Assembly (NCBI GenBank): GCA_041821185.1 | Contig: JBGUBD010000015.1 | Span: forward strand, 21,626 to 85,625 | Length of the DNA stretch: 64,000 bases | Direction of reading: 5' to 3' | DNA from: Phycisphaerales bacterium AB-hyl4 | GTDB lineage: Bacteria > Planctomycetota > Phycisphaerae > Phycisphaerales > Phycisphaeraceae | Part shown: positions 1 through 10,700 of the stretch, one piece after another | Numbering within the stretch: position 1 is the stretch's first letter | How the letters are laid out: each line of letters starts with the position of its first letter | Notes under the pieces: generated by a model | The model's database searches: none | Seen by the model: only the letters and a program-made list of their open reading frames with translations | Told to the model about the DNA's origin: nothing | Made by a program: the position numbers and the translations under genes

Positions 1-1045
1 ACGCGGTCTGCTCCATCGGCCGGGTCACGATTCGGCCGATGGCGTGCATGGCCCCCCATATCACAAAGGTCCAGGCCGCGCCGTGCCACAGGCCGGAGAT
101 GACCATGACCAGAAACATGTTCATGTACATATGAACCGTACCGCGACGGTTGCCGCCGAGCGGGATATAGACGTAGTCCTTGAACCAGGAGGACAGGCTG
201 ATATGCCAGCGCCCCCAGAAGTCGCCCAGACTGTTGGCCAGGTACGGCCGATTGAAGTTGAGCATCAGGTTGAAGCCCATCATCCGCGCGATGCCGCGGG
301 CCATGTCGGTGTAACCACTGAAGTCGAAATAAATCTGCCACCCAAAGAAGAACGTCGCGAGTAGCAACGCCGACCCCGAATGCTCGTCCGGATAGGCATA
401 CACAGGATCAACATGCATCGCCAGATAGTCGGCGATGGCGACCTTCTTGAAAAAGCCGATCAGGAAAAGCGTCAGGCCGTCTGAAATGTTCGTCCAGGTG
501 ATTCGGGCCTCACGGGCGAACTGCGGCAGGAAGGTGCGGGCACGTTCGATGGGGCCGGCCACCAACTGCGGGAACAACGATACGAAGGCGGCGAACCGAA
601 GGAAGCTACGCTCCCGCCGAATCTCACCGCGGTAGAAGTCGATGGTGTAGCTCATCGACTGGAAGGTGTAGAAGGAAATACCCACCGGCAGCAGCACGTC
701 GGCCATAGGCACATCCAGAGGGACGCCCGTGGCCTGAAACGCTGCGTTGAGATTTTCAGCGAAGAACTCGCCGTACTTGAAAAAGCCCAGCAGGAAAAGG
801 TTGTTGCAGATGCTCACTGCCAGCCAGATCCGCTTGCGCTGGCTGCGTTCCATGAACTGGACCACCGTGTAGTCCAGCACTGTGGAATAGACGATCAGCA
901 GTAGATAAAGCGGATTCCACCAGCCATAGAAGAAATACGAAGCCGCTAACAGCAACGGAGTCTGAAAGCGTGTTCCTTTGACCTGAAGGAACAGCGTATA
1001 GACGATGATGAAAAAGACAATGAATTGCCAGGTTTGAAAGAGCAT
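1..1045 (-). CDS. MBOAT family O-acyltransferase, AlgI-like (partial, C-terminus off the left edge)
   Basis: Membrane-bound O-acyltransferase of the AlgI/DltB type. It would move an acyl group across the inner membrane onto a secreted polysaccharide. The start is ATG 1045 (MLFQTWQFIVFF), followed by several membrane segments. The family signatures are present: WGRWHISLSSWFKDYVYIPLGG region with His about residue 281, and GLWHGAAWTFVIWG with the presumed catalytic His about residue 321. 348 residues are visible of a usual 450-500, and the frame stays open to base 1. AlgI proteins normally work with an AlgJ/AlgX-type SGNH partner, which would lie to the left if present. The downstream neighbours on the same strand are surface proteins, which fits a role in modifying an exported glycan, but the substrate cannot be told. 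Confidence 0.9.
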   Translation of the reverse strand, partial: MLFQTWQFIVFFIIVYTLFLQVKGTRFQTPLLLAASYFFYGWWNPLYLLLIVYSTVLDYTVVQFMERSQRKRIWLAVSICNNLFLLGFFKYGEFFAENLNAAFQATGVPLDVPMADVLLPVGISFYTFQSMSYTIDFYRGEIRRERSFLRFAAFVSLFPQLVAGPIERARTFLPQFAREARITWTNISDGLTLFLIGFFKKVAIADYLAMHVDPVYAYPDEHSGSALLLATFFFGWQIYFDFSGYTDMARGIARMMGFNLMLNFNRPYLANSLGDFWGRWHISLSSWFKDYVYIPLGGNRRGTVHMYMNMFLVMVISGLWHGAAWTFVIWGAMHAIGRIVTRPMEQTA

Positions 1046-1172
1046 ACAAGGGGATTCCGAATCTGGATCGCACGCAATGGCGACAGAAAAGGCCTCTCGA
1101 TTCCGTTCTCAGGAATCGTTACTCGCCACACGCGGTCCAGTGGGCAGCGCGTGCTTGTTCAGGCTCAGGAAG

Positions 1173-3023
1173 TTACTTCGTGCCTTCGGACCAGTGCTTG
1201 TTCTGAAGCATGCCGAGGCACAATCGCTGCACTTCCCGTGCGAAGGTTTGTGCATCAGGCGATTGGACAGCGACCCTTGCCGCCTGGTTATGCATCTTCA
1301 GCGTCAGGTAACGCGGCTGGGAAAAACGGTTCTGGCCGACCACCGCAAAACGCTCCAGCTTGTCGCCGTAGTAAGCCAACTCGGCTTGCGACTGCGCGTG
1401 TCGGTTTTCCATTGCTGCCCGCAGCAGACGATGCAGGTCCTCAAGGATCTCGATTGGATCATCCGACGGCGCTTCGTAGTGAACCCAACCGGCCTGGCGG
1501 TCGGCAAAAGCATTCAACATCCGGTTGTGATACGGAATCATCTGCTCGGCCAACGCCTGGATCTTGCGAATCTCCTCGGCTGCGCCGGGGTTGTCCTCGA
1601 CGAACGTCTCGCTCATCCGCACGATGCGCTCGCCGAGGCTCTGATACGCCGCGGAGCGTTCGTATTGAACGATGCCCTCTTCCAGCAAACGATCCGCCGC
1701 CAACTGCATGAGTTGCGACTGACGCTCGGGCGGCGCACCGTGGTACGCGTTAATCATGTGAGCAAAAGCATTGCGAACCGAGCAGATCGCCCCCAGCCGT
1801 GTGGGCAGGGTGTGCTGCATCACGCCCTGCGGAAAGCGGGACTCCCACTTGTCTCCCAGCGCGAATCGCAGGCCGTCTTCCGGCACATAGGCTTGACTCG
1901 GCGTCGCACCAAAAGATGGATAGAACCAGTATCGACTGTGCGTGGCGACGGGGCGTTCCATCCGCGCCGGTGAACGTCGCAGCGGATAAATCACATACGT
2001 CTCGTAAAATTCGGCCGGGTCGGCCTCCTGAAGATCCTCGTGAGGCATTGCGAATTTCGCCTGGCCATTTTCAATCCAGAACGGCCAGACGTATTCGACG
2101 CGCCCATGAACGATCTCCGCGTCGTCGCGGCGCTCGTCGGTCGCGAACCACGCCGTGTCGCGTCCCTTGCCATGGAAGACGGCCCGCCAACCGGCGGGGA
2201 AAGGTGGACGCCATTCCAAGTCAGCCTCCGTTTTGCCCGCCTCGGCGCTGTCCGCAAACAGATTCTGGAAGGACCCGTCCTGCCAGAGGTCCGCCCTTTC
2301 ATAGCCGGCAAGGTAAACCGCCTCATCGTGGAACGCGATGTCCAACGATTCGATGACATGGCCACCGTCGCTGTCGCCGACTCGGGCGATAAGCTGCTGG
2401 CCGTCGCCGAGCAGAATAGGCTGAAGCATCGCGTTGCCCTCGCCCAGAAGCAGGACGTAATGCTCGTTCAGCGGCATGGTCCACTGCCCGGCTCCGAACT
2501 CCTCCGGGTTGAAGAGAAAGTCGTCGCCGATGAACGTGGGCACGATCAAGTGCCGTGGCGTTGCCTCCAGCCGAAGGGCAAACCCCTCGGACAAAGGCTC
2601 CACGCGCATCACGGCGACGTCCTCTTCGATCGTAAAGTCGGCAACGGCACGCTCGCCAACGTGCAACGTCACGCGAACCCGGTCTTCTGCATGCTCTGCC
2701 AGCGTCAGGCTCGTGACACCTTCCAGCGGCGCATCGTCACGCAGCGCCACCAGGCGAGTCTGCGACGTGTACTGGTCCTGGTCATCGCGCGTTTCAAAGA
2801 ACAGCCCCTCGTCCGTCAGCGACAGGCCGTAGTACGCGTTACGAACAGTTGCCGCGTCACCAAGATCGCGCGGCGTCTCACCGACGTCTACCGATTCCTG
2901 GTCGCTTCCAGCATTGCCGGACAGAACCGTCGGCGTCGCATGGGCGGCGCCGGCCGCTGCTGATCCCAGCAGGCTGGCCGCCAACAGGCCGGGGACCGCA
3001 TATTCCCGAAAAAGATCCATCAT
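1173..3023 (-). CDS. Secreted protein of unknown function, 616 aa
   Basis: Not recognised. The N-terminus is a signal peptide (hydrophobic LLAASLLGSAAAGAAHA, likely cut after AHA). The first two thirds look beta-rich, with many alternating hydrophobic strands and aromatic residues; the last 200 residues look alpha-helical (RIVRMSETFVEDN, EIRKIQALAEQM and on). GAGGAG lies just upstream of a GTG-ATG-ATG run; I take ATG 3023, with GTG 3026 and ATG 3020 as alternatives. It stands 60 bases after a SUMF1-fold lipoprotein gene on the same strand and may be cotranscribed with it. A part in outer-surface glycan handling is only a guess from the neighbours. Confidence 0.75.
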   Translation of the reverse strand: MMDLFREYAVPGLLAASLLGSAAAGAAHATPTVLSGNAGSDQESVDVGETPRDLGDAATVRNAYYGLSLTDEGLFFETRDDQDQYTSQTRLVALRDDAPLEGVTSLTLAEHAEDRVRVTLHVGERAVADFTIEEDVAVMRVEPLSEGFALRLEATPRHLIVPTFIGDDFLFNPEEFGAGQWTMPLNEHYVLLLGEGNAMLQPILLGDGQQLIARVGDSDGGHVIESLDIAFHDEAVYLAGYERADLWQDGSFQNLFADSAEAGKTEADLEWRPPFPAGWRAVFHGKGRDTAWFATDERRDDAEIVHGRVEYVWPFWIENGQAKFAMPHEDLQEADPAEFYETYVIYPLRRSPARMERPVATHSRYWFYPSFGATPSQAYVPEDGLRFALGDKWESRFPQGVMQHTLPTRLGAICSVRNAFAHMINAYHGAPPERQSQLMQLAADRLLEEGIVQYERSAAYQSLGERIVRMSETFVEDNPGAAEEIRKIQALAEQMIPYHNRMLNAFADRQAGWVHYEAPSDDPIEILEDLHRLLRAAMENRHAQSQAELAYYGDKLERFAVVGQNRFSQPRYLTLKMHNQAARVAVQSPDAQTFAREVQRLCLGMLQNKHWSEGTK

Positions 3024-3083
3024 CACAAACGCTCCTCGTCATGCAGGGCAGCATCGTTCAGGCCAACTTGCCAACCAGGTGAT

Positions 3084-4022
3084 TCAGTCGGCGTTGCGGG
3101 CGATTCGGAATCCATAGACGTCGAACCCGACGCACACATCCGCGTAGCCCGGCTCCTCGGCATGGCGGTGAAAGACGGCCAATCGCTCGGCTCGCGAATC
3201 CCACGCGCCGCCGCGAACGACGCGCTGGTCGCCCGATTCCGGACCACGCGGATTATCCGTGCCACTGGGCACAGCCTCGTAGTAGTCATTGGTCCATTCC
3301 CAGACGTTGCCAAGCATGTCGTGCAAGCCCCACGCATTCGGCCGCTTGCGGCCAACCGGTCGCGGCTGGCCGCCGGAGTTGCCGGCAAACCATGCATGGT
3401 CGCCCAGGCGTGATTCGTCTTCACCGAAGGAATAGCGGCCGGTCTCCCCCGCTCGCGCCGCGTACTCCCACTCCGCCTCGGTCGGCAGGCGATAGCCGTT
3501 CGCTTCGTAATTGATCGACCAGTCGTCGAGATCGTAGACCGGCTCGAGCCCTTCCTTCTCCGACAGCGCGTTGCAGAAGCGCACCGCATCCGACCAGCGA
3601 ACCTGCTCCACCGGGTTGTTGGGATTCTTCCGGTTCGACGGATTGTCACCCATAACGCTTTCGTACAGCTCCTGCGTCACGGGATGCTTGCCGATCATGA
3701 ACGAATCGACACGCACCTGACGGGGTTGTTCGCCCTCGCTGCCGCGTTCGTCGCCCATGACGAACTCGCCGGCGGGCAACCGAACCATGGTGAAGTCGTT
3801 CTCGCTTTCAACCTCCTGCACGTTGCCGTCGCCGAGTTGCGATCGGCTGCTGTTCTGGCCGACGCCCTCCGCCCCATCGCAGCCGACGATGAGCAATGCC
3901 GACGAGATCAGCATGCAACCTATGAGTCGCAACGTCACGCCATACAAGAACGTCGCGTGCGCCTTTGGCGGCAATCGATCGCCTCTACACACAGACGCAA
4001 AACTAAAATACTTTTTATTCAT
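3084..4022 (-). CDS. SUMF1/FGE-fold lipoprotein lacking the catalytic cysteines
   Basis: Formylglycine-generating-enzyme-like fold. The C-terminal 220 residues carry the family landmarks in order: GEFVMGDERGSEGE, FMIGKHPVTQELYE, YRLPTEAEWEYAARAG, GLHDMLGNVWEWTND, RVVRGGAWDSRAE and GFRIARN. In true FGE the segment after GG(S/A)W holds the copper-binding active-site cysteines; here it reads WDSRAERLAVFHRH, with none. It is therefore probably not a sulfatase activator but a binding or structural member of the family. The N-terminus contains a lipobox (IVGC), so it is probably a lipoprotein. The start is uncertain: ATG 4022 gives a long leader, and GTG 3938 would give a normal 20-residue signal peptide. 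No sulfatase is seen in the window. Confidence 0.85.
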   Translation of the reverse strand: MNKKYFSFASVCRGDRLPPKAHATFLYGVTLRLIGCMLISSALLIVGCDGAEGVGQNSSRSQLGDGNVQEVESENDFTMVRLPAGEFVMGDERGSEGEQPRQVRVDSFMIGKHPVTQELYESVMGDNPSNRKNPNNPVEQVRWSDAVRFCNALSEKEGLEPVYDLDDWSINYEANGYRLPTEAEWEYAARAGETGRYSFGEDESRLGDHAWFAGNSGGQPRPVGRKRPNAWGLHDMLGNVWEWTNDYYEAVPSGTDNPRGPESGDQRVVRGGAWDSRAERLAVFHRHAEEPGYADVCVGFDVYGFRIARNAD

Positions 4023-4094
4023 AACAAGCATGTCTTGATTCCCAGGTACTTCATAAAACAACTGCGCCGCCGTTGACAACAACGGACAGGCTAG

Positions 4095-6641
4095 TCACCA
4101 CATCCGCGGCGTGCGGTCGTGTCGTGTGACGTTCGGCCGTTGAACATTGCCGTGCCGTAAACTGCCAGCCAGGACAGTCGCCGGCGCAATGTCTGTGTAG
4201 CGGCGAACAACCAGTTCGCCCCGCCAGTCCGCTTCGGCGATGATGCGTCGCCCCAGCAACTCGGCGGTCTGCTGTTGAACGGCCAGCAACGCCGACCGCT
4301 CATCCTCCGAAGGAGGACTCGTCATCGCGAGATTGACATCAGTGCGAAGCCGACGAACCGCCTGACGGAAATCATGAAGAAGCGTTTGTCGTTGCTCCGC
4401 AGCCTCGCGCATCTTCGGGAGAAACGACCCTCGTACATCCGACCTGTTCAATTCGCCGGACTTCATACGATCCGCCCAGCGGTTGAGCTCATCCTGCGGG
4501 GTCATCTCGTCACGAGCCGAGGCAAGCTCGCTGAGCTTCTCGCGATGCGCATCGAACTTTCCGTCCGCCAGGCTCGCCTGCTCAAAGTTGCTCGCGAACG
4601 CCGCATACGCTTCGATTCGCTCATCCTTCCACCGGAGCAGCACCTTCAAATCCTCGCTCCAGTTGACAAGATCGTCCGGCACATCCGCATGAAACCCGCC
4701 CGCCATCACGGAAGGCGATATGTACAAGCGGTGAAAAAAATCGAGCGTTTTGTCAACCGTGGGGAACGTCGTCCATCGCTCCGGTTCGTGGTAGCGAGCC
4801 ACCGCCTCGCGCTGAAGAATCCGGTCGGCCGACGCTACGCCCATCGCCTGCGTGAGCACATCGGAAACCGTCACCAGATGAATCGGCGTCTGGCTGGTAC
4901 GCTCGAACGGATAGATCAGCGCCGACCGCCCCTCACTGCCGTGAATCTTGTCGAACATCGCCTTTCGTTCATCGTCGGTTTCACCTTCGCCGAACCCAGC
5001 CATCCACGCCTGCACGCCGCTGCCATCGCTGCCATCGCTGCCAACGATTCGCCACACCGCATCGAAGGTCGGCTCCCAGTCGTCGCTGCCGAGCGTCCAG
5101 GTTGCCTCGCCCGCCGAGAGCATCCCGACGTGGGCCATGCCGCCCCCGGTCAACTCCAGCCTCGTGCCATCCCGCTCATCGTCGGCCGCCTTACGAGCGA
5201 CCATACCGCCCTCGGGCACACAGAACACAGCAACCCCCTTCCCATCGTTGAGCATCGCCAGCACATAGCGAGCATGGGAAAGGTCCATTGGCTCGTCAGT
5301 CAAATCGTCAATCTCGATGATCAGATCGTCACCCAACCGATCGGGCACGACCAGTTTCGCCGCGTCGGCTTGAATCGACACCACATCATCCGAGCGCAAA
5401 GCAAGCGTTACATGATGATCAGCCGTCATCGCATTTGCCAACACCTCGGCACGCTCGCTGCGCAACGCCAACTTCAGATCCGCGCTGAGCGAGAGTGTGG
5501 CCTGATCGTCATCCACCGCATAATGCACGCCAGGCGCCCGCCCGATCTTGTGGCCCGCGCCGGATGACCAGACGATCCCGGCTCCCGCATCCATGTCTTC
5601 CTGCCGTGACGGTGCGCCGGTGAACTGTTCCTCCGCCACTTCAAGCAACACCGATCGATGAGCCCCGGCGACATCCACCGCCCGCAAACGCCATGGCCCC
5701 TCAGGGCGCGGCGCATGGTTGTACGCCACGCCGTGTCCGTCCTGTGACCAGACCGGGAAAGCATGAAACCCACCTTCCGCGGTCAGGTAACGTACCGACT
5801 CGCCTCGCGGATCGGTCAATGCAATGCGTGCCCCATCCTGATATGCGATCTGCTGTCCATCAGGCGACCAGGCAGGTCGACTGTAAATCTCGCCGCTAAC
5901 CAGCACGCGAGCTTCGCTCCCCCCCTGCGCGGGAACCACATGCAGAGCGCGTTTGTCACTTTCGTCAGCGCCTGCCACGAACAGTATGGAATCGCCGTTC
6001 GGCGAAAAGATCGGCCACGCCGCGTCCTCCACACCCGCCGGGCTGACGCGCTGCGCCTCCCCGCCATCGAGCGGACGTCGGTAAATGTGGCCGTCCCGCT
6101 GGTAGACCACGCTCTGCCCGTCAGGCGACCAACTGCCCTGACTGCCTGCCCAGAGATGCCGCGCCCCGGTGCCAGGGTCGAGCCCGAGCACCCAAAGCCC
6201 ATCGGCTTCGTCATGGGGATAGGTGAACAAAGCGCGATCGTGATCCGGCGAAATCACCAACGCCGCATGCTCGCCCGAATGATACGTCAGATCCCACTCC
6301 ATCCCGTCTTCGTCGATCAGCTTCGTGCCATACGGGAATCGCGAGTAGACGATCTTCGACACTTCAGGCTCAAGCGTCGGGTGTTCTGCCCGAGCTGACT
6401 GGAACGCGTCCAACGCCAACGACCGGCCCGTATCGACGGGGGCCGCCGCAGCGGGCCGAGTGTTTGAAACGGGCGTCGTTACATGCTCATCATCCGAGCG
6501 CGGCCGCTCCGCCTGCTCGTCAGGCGAAGCGAAAAACCATATCCCAGATATCAGCACACCGAGCGCCAGAACCGTCATCACCACAATGACGCCAAGCTGA
6601 ACGCCCCCCTGCTGTCTCGCCGATGTCACACTGTTTGGCAT
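4095..6641 (-). CDS. Membrane-anchored WD40-like (PD40) beta-propeller protein with helical C-terminal domain
   Basis: A single transmembrane anchor near residues 15-35 (GVIVVMTVLALGVLISGIWFF) is followed by a linker rich in Ala, Pro and charged residues. Then comes a TolB-type propeller (about residues 100-330) with PD40 repeats: GSWSPDGQSVVYQRDG, WPIFSPNGDSILFVAG, PAWSPDGQQIAYQDG, PVWSQDGHGVAYNH. The rest is a second beta-rich stretch and an alpha-helical tail (about 640-840) that I do not recognise. Start ATG 6641 has GGAGCGAGG upstream; GTG 6665 is possible. Propellers of this type bind proteins or glycans at the envelope. The gene lies 70 bases before the SUMF1-fold lipoprotein on the same strand. 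Confidence 0.8.
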   Translation of the reverse strand: MPNSVTSARQQGGVQLGVIVVMTVLALGVLISGIWFFASPDEQAERPRSDDEHVTTPVSNTRPAAAAPVDTGRSLALDAFQSARAEHPTLEPEVSKIVYSRFPYGTKLIDEDGMEWDLTYHSGEHAALVISPDHDRALFTYPHDEADGLWVLGLDPGTGARHLWAGSQGSWSPDGQSVVYQRDGHIYRRPLDGGEAQRVSPAGVEDAAWPIFSPNGDSILFVAGADESDKRALHVVPAQGGSEARVLVSGEIYSRPAWSPDGQQIAYQDGARIALTDPRGESVRYLTAEGGFHAFPVWSQDGHGVAYNHAPRPEGPWRLRAVDVAGAHRSVLLEVAEEQFTGAPSRQEDMDAGAGIVWSSGAGHKIGRAPGVHYAVDDDQATLSLSADLKLALRSERAEVLANAMTADHHVTLALRSDDVVSIQADAAKLVVPDRLGDDLIIEIDDLTDEPMDLSHARYVLAMLNDGKGVAVFCVPEGGMVARKAADDERDGTRLELTGGGMAHVGMLSAGEATWTLGSDDWEPTFDAVWRIVGSDGSDGSGVQAWMAGFGEGETDDERKAMFDKIHGSEGRSALIYPFERTSQTPIHLVTVSDVLTQAMGVASADRILQREAVARYHEPERWTTFPTVDKTLDFFHRLYISPSVMAGGFHADVPDDLVNWSEDLKVLLRWKDERIEAYAAFASNFEQASLADGKFDAHREKLSELASARDEMTPQDELNRWADRMKSGELNRSDVRGSFLPKMREAAEQRQTLLHDFRQAVRRLRTDVNLAMTSPPSEDERSALLAVQQQTAELLGRRIIAEADWRGELVVRRYTDIAPATVLAGSLRHGNVQRPNVTRHDRTPRMW

Positions 6642-6797
6642 AAAGCCGCCTCGCTCCGTTCTCACGTGTCGCTACTACCGTTTGCCGGGCGTCGACTCAC
6701 AAGAGCCTCGACCGACGCTGCGAACCCTGCTTCGAACTGGCGGCCGCATCGGGGAGCGTAATGCTCCCCGATGCAATCGCCATGATCTTGATGCACG

Positions 6798-7709
6798 TTA
6801 CGAAATCTCACCTCGGCGACGCCCCGTCAGCGTCAGGGCCAAGCCACCCAGCAGCAGGCCGACCGAGCCCGGCTCGGGGATGATCATCAACTCACTCTGG
6901 TCGAGCACGCCATCGGAATAGCGGATGTCGCCGAGGGCTTGGAAATTGTTGTCTCGGCCAACCCGCATCGAAATTCCGCCGTTACGGTGATACAAGCTGG
7001 TGAAGCCGTCCCAGATCGCCACGCGTTCATGCTGCAGCGACCCGCCATCGGTCAGGTTCTGAAGGTAAAAGTCAACAAAGCGGTCTTCTGCATTTTCGCC
7101 CGTGCTGATGGCGATGGCAACGTAGTAGTCCTTGTCAGCTTCCACTGCCAGCGATGATGAAATATTCGTGTGCTCGCTATTGAAGCTGCCATCGTCGTTA
7201 TACACGCGGGCAGCCAGCATCCCGTCCCTCACCCCACCCTGCGACTGAACCGTGGAAGTTGAAATGTCGAAGAATCGGGTGAAGCCAGCCGTCGACATGG
7301 CGTTAAAGTAGGTTTCGAAGGTAAAGCTGTTTCGGTTGAACGTCTCCAGGTTGGATGTCCGGATGTAGCCTTCGGAGGCATCAACCCCATGCGTGTTGGT
7401 CTCGCCGGTCAAGGGGATTGGATTGGGGAATGCCGACCCAGGCCCCGATTCGGGAAGTTCCAGTCGCTCAACCCCTCCATCGGTTTGCCAGTTCATGTTG
7501 CCGCTGCCTTCCTTGTCCTGCCACCATGTGCCAGTGCCAGGGATGCCGCCGGATTGAGGCGGCGTGCCATCCTCACCTTCCCACGACCAGTAGTGCAGCG
7601 TGCTGGCGTTGACGCCCCCGGCGAGGCAGCCGCTGGCTACCAGTGCCACCGCACCGGCCTTGAAGTGGACCGAGTTTCGATTAAAAAGCGATTTCAGTGC
7701 ATGAATCAT
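6798..7709 (-). CDS. PEP-CTERM sorted secreted protein, ConA/LamG-like
   Basis: Signal peptide (AGAVALVASGCLAGGVNA), then a beta-sandwich-like domain of about 230 residues with the spacing and aromatic strands of a concanavalin A/laminin G fold (SFTFETYFNAMSTAGFTRFF; GGISMRVGRD). The end is a classic PEP-CTERM tail: IPEPGSVGLLLGG, hydrophobic helix, then GRRRGE. Such tails are cut by an exosortase, usually in bacteria making exopolysaccharide. No exosortase is in the window. GGAG and GAAAG lie upstream of ATG 7709. The gene follows the 1155-residue CBM9 protein on the same strand after 87 bases, so both may be expressed together. Confidence 0.88.
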   Translation of the reverse strand: MIHALKSLFNRNSVHFKAGAVALVASGCLAGGVNASTLHYWSWEGEDGTPPQSGGIPGTGTWWQDKEGSGNMNWQTDGGVERLELPESGPGSAFPNPIPLTGETNTHGVDASEGYIRTSNLETFNRNSFTFETYFNAMSTAGFTRFFDISTSTVQSQGGVRDGMLAARVYNDDGSFNSEHTNISSSLAVEADKDYYVAIAISTGENAEDRFVDFYLQNLTDGGSLQHERVAIWDGFTSLYHRNGGISMRVGRDNNFQALGDIRYSDGVLDQSELMIIPEPGSVGLLLGGLALTLTGRRRGEIS

Positions 7710-7796
7710 CTTTCAGATCTCCATAAAAGAGTTGACGTGAAGTCAGATAAAGACGGCCTCAACGGGCCAAAAACCTCGGAAGCAATTTCCTCCACC

Positions 7797-10700
7797 TCAT
7801 AGTTCGGGTACCGGTGTCGCATTGATCATCAGAACGCGGGGACGATAGCCGAGCACTTCCAACTCGAATTGGCCATCGTGAATTTCAAACGTTTCGTGCG
7901 TCACCACATCGCGAGCATAAAGCTGCGACGGCAGACCCAAGGCTTCCAGGTCAAGCTGGAACTGGGCGTTGCTGGCTTGTTCCGCCATGTTGACCACGTT
8001 GAAAATGATCTGGCCTTGGTCGTTCGCGTGGAACGAAGCGTACACCTCGTCGGCTTCCACACTCAGCACCTCTTCATTGCTGTAATAAGGATGCCACTTC
8101 CAGTCGGCGTCCCAGTCGAACCATTGGCTGGCGACCCACATGCGGTGGTCGATGCCAAGATCGGGCTCATACGTGTCGCGTTTGCGTTCCGCGATGGCGA
8201 TGTAGTACGGATACATCTTGATGCGGTTGTCGTGCACCAATGACACGGCCCAAGCCATGTTGCGGTCGACCGGGTGATGCCGCTCCCACGCATGCTCCAC
8301 CGGCACGCCGTACTGCGTGGGGTTGTATTGAGCGCGATAGAAATCGATGTCGTGATAGTCCTCGCGGCGGGCGCCCTCGGCGGTGTGGAAGACGTCGATG
8401 AATGAGTTGATACCCATGAGCGGCGCCCATCCATCATGGCCGTAGACCAGGCCATTCTCCACGACTTCGCCGTGGAAGATCTTGAAGAGGCGTTTGAACA
8501 GTTCACGTCGGCCCCAGATGTCGCGGGTGACGATGCGCTCACCGGTTTCCGGATCGACATAGCCGCAGCCGCCCCCGAGCGGGCCGCTGTGCAGCGGGTT
8601 GTTGCAGAACTCCGGGCCGGGGGTGGAGTCGAGGTAGATGCCGTCCATGCCGATGTTCTCGATCATCCACACCGCCCCGCCGGCGAGATACTCGATGTAG
8701 CCGGCGTTGGTGCATTCCTTGTAGCCGCCCCAGCTGAAGCGTGTGGGCACGCGACGCATCGCCACCCCGTAGTGCTGGTACAGTTCCATGCTCGGGTCGA
8801 GCGCATTCCAACCGGCGTACCAGGTCGTTCGAAAGCCCTCGGCCTGAATGCGGTCGTTCAGTGCCCGACGCTGTTCAATGCCCTCGGCTTCGCGGAACGG
8901 CTGGCCGAAGTGCGGCCGATTCCACCGTGAGAAGACGTTGAGCCACTGTCCGCCAGCTTCCCGGTAAGCGGGAATGAACCGGCGAAAATCCATGCTTTGC
9001 TCATCCAGTTCCAGCGTTTCGTACGGCGTATGCAACTGGCCGAAGTAAAAGTCCTGCGCCCCGCGACCATACGGCCGCACCGGGCCGGCCATCAGGCCCC
9101 AGCGATACGCCAGCGCGTCGACCTCCGTCGGCTTGTCAATCACGCGAAGGCGAAACAGCGTCTGGTCCGCTTCACCGGTGCGGATCACCTCGATCGCCTC
9201 GGCTCGCTGCTGGTTATGCCAGTGCTGCGCTGTTTCCGCACACCACTGGAAGCCGCGCTCGGGCGTGCCCAGCCAGATGGCATGGTTGAAACCGATGGTA
9301 AACCCGTCGTCGATCAACCCTGCCCGCGAGAGGCCGGCACTGAGTTCCTCCATCTGCCGCGTGTCAGGCCGATGTGTGTTCTCATTGAAAAATGCGTTGA
9401 AGGTATAAAGCTCAGCGTGCTCGTCCTTGATCGGAAACTCGACGAATAACTCGTCCACGCGCACGCCTTGGGTGTCCAGTTCCAGGTCAATGGTCGTAAA
9501 GCCATCGAACTCGACCTTCGTCACGGCTCGCACCGCGACGTCGCCCGCACTGCCCTCGAATTCATACCGGGCAAATTCGTCGTCTGTCTCCGTCAGCGAC
9601 AGCGTGCCGCGCAGTTCCACCTTTTCACCATCAAGCTTCAAATGCAGTCGCGGTGCTGCCGCAAACAGGCCCTCTTCCTGGCTGACCATCTGCGATGGAA
9701 GAAACGAGCCATCGAAACGATACTCTCGGCCCCAGATGCGAGCGTAATCCGCTGCCGCCTCCACCGGCTCATAAGGCGGCGGCACGAACGCGCTCGTGCC
9801 CGGCTGATTTTTCACCCAATCCGGCACGGGCCGATATAACGTTTCCAGCAACTCCCCTGCCACTTCGCCGTTCGCATCCAGCAGCCTCACCATCAACTCA
9901 TAGCCGCCTTCGGCAATCCCTTCGCTGGAAAACAGCACCTGCTCCATCGCCTCGTCAATCGGGTAGCGCCCCTCTTCCAGCGTTTGACCGTCCTGGGTCA
10001 ACATCACTTCCGCTTCGTGCACCCGTCCGCGAAGCTGATCGGAATGCAGCGACACTGAAAGGTCCAGCTTTTCGCTGCTGAGAAAGTATGGCACGACGGA
10101 AAGGAAAATTGGCTCGCGCTGCACCGTCGGCACGAGTGCCGAACCGAGCACATGGCCCTCGGCGTCCGTCACGTGGTAGGCAATCAACACATCGCCCGCC
10201 GGCACATCGACAGCACTGAGATTCAACCCCGTGCGGCCGCCTGCCACGGCGTCGACCGTGCGCTCGTTCTCGCCTTTGACCGTGTAGAAGCCCAACACCT
10301 GCGCGATCTGCCGATCGAGTGTGGTATATGCGCCGACGTCGCCGACCATATCTTCTTCGCCCACGCCCGAGTCGATCGTATCGAAGACGTTGTCCACGGC
10401 GCCGCTTTCTTCAAGCAGGTACACAGCGTGCTGCACGTTCACCGACACATCATCGCTGCCAAGATGAACCAGTTCCGCCAGCGCGCCCGACGACATATCG
10501 CCCAGGCGTCCAATTTCTCGCAGGCGGAACGCCGGCCGCTCGCCGACGAACTGCATCACGCCGACTTGCGCAAGGTTGCGGAAACGCACCCGATCGCGAT
10601 ACGACCAGAAGGCGTAGGTATCCTCCGGCGTCTTGTCGGCGCGGGCCACATCCAGCCCCCACGTCTCGCCCGCTTCAGGCGGGCCGTCCATGTCCAGTTC

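Noticed and set aside
5763-6398. 211-codon plus-strand frame within the propeller gene
   Set aside because: One of many plus-strand frames opposite minus-strand genes in GC-rich DNA; the PD40 motifs are on the minus strand.
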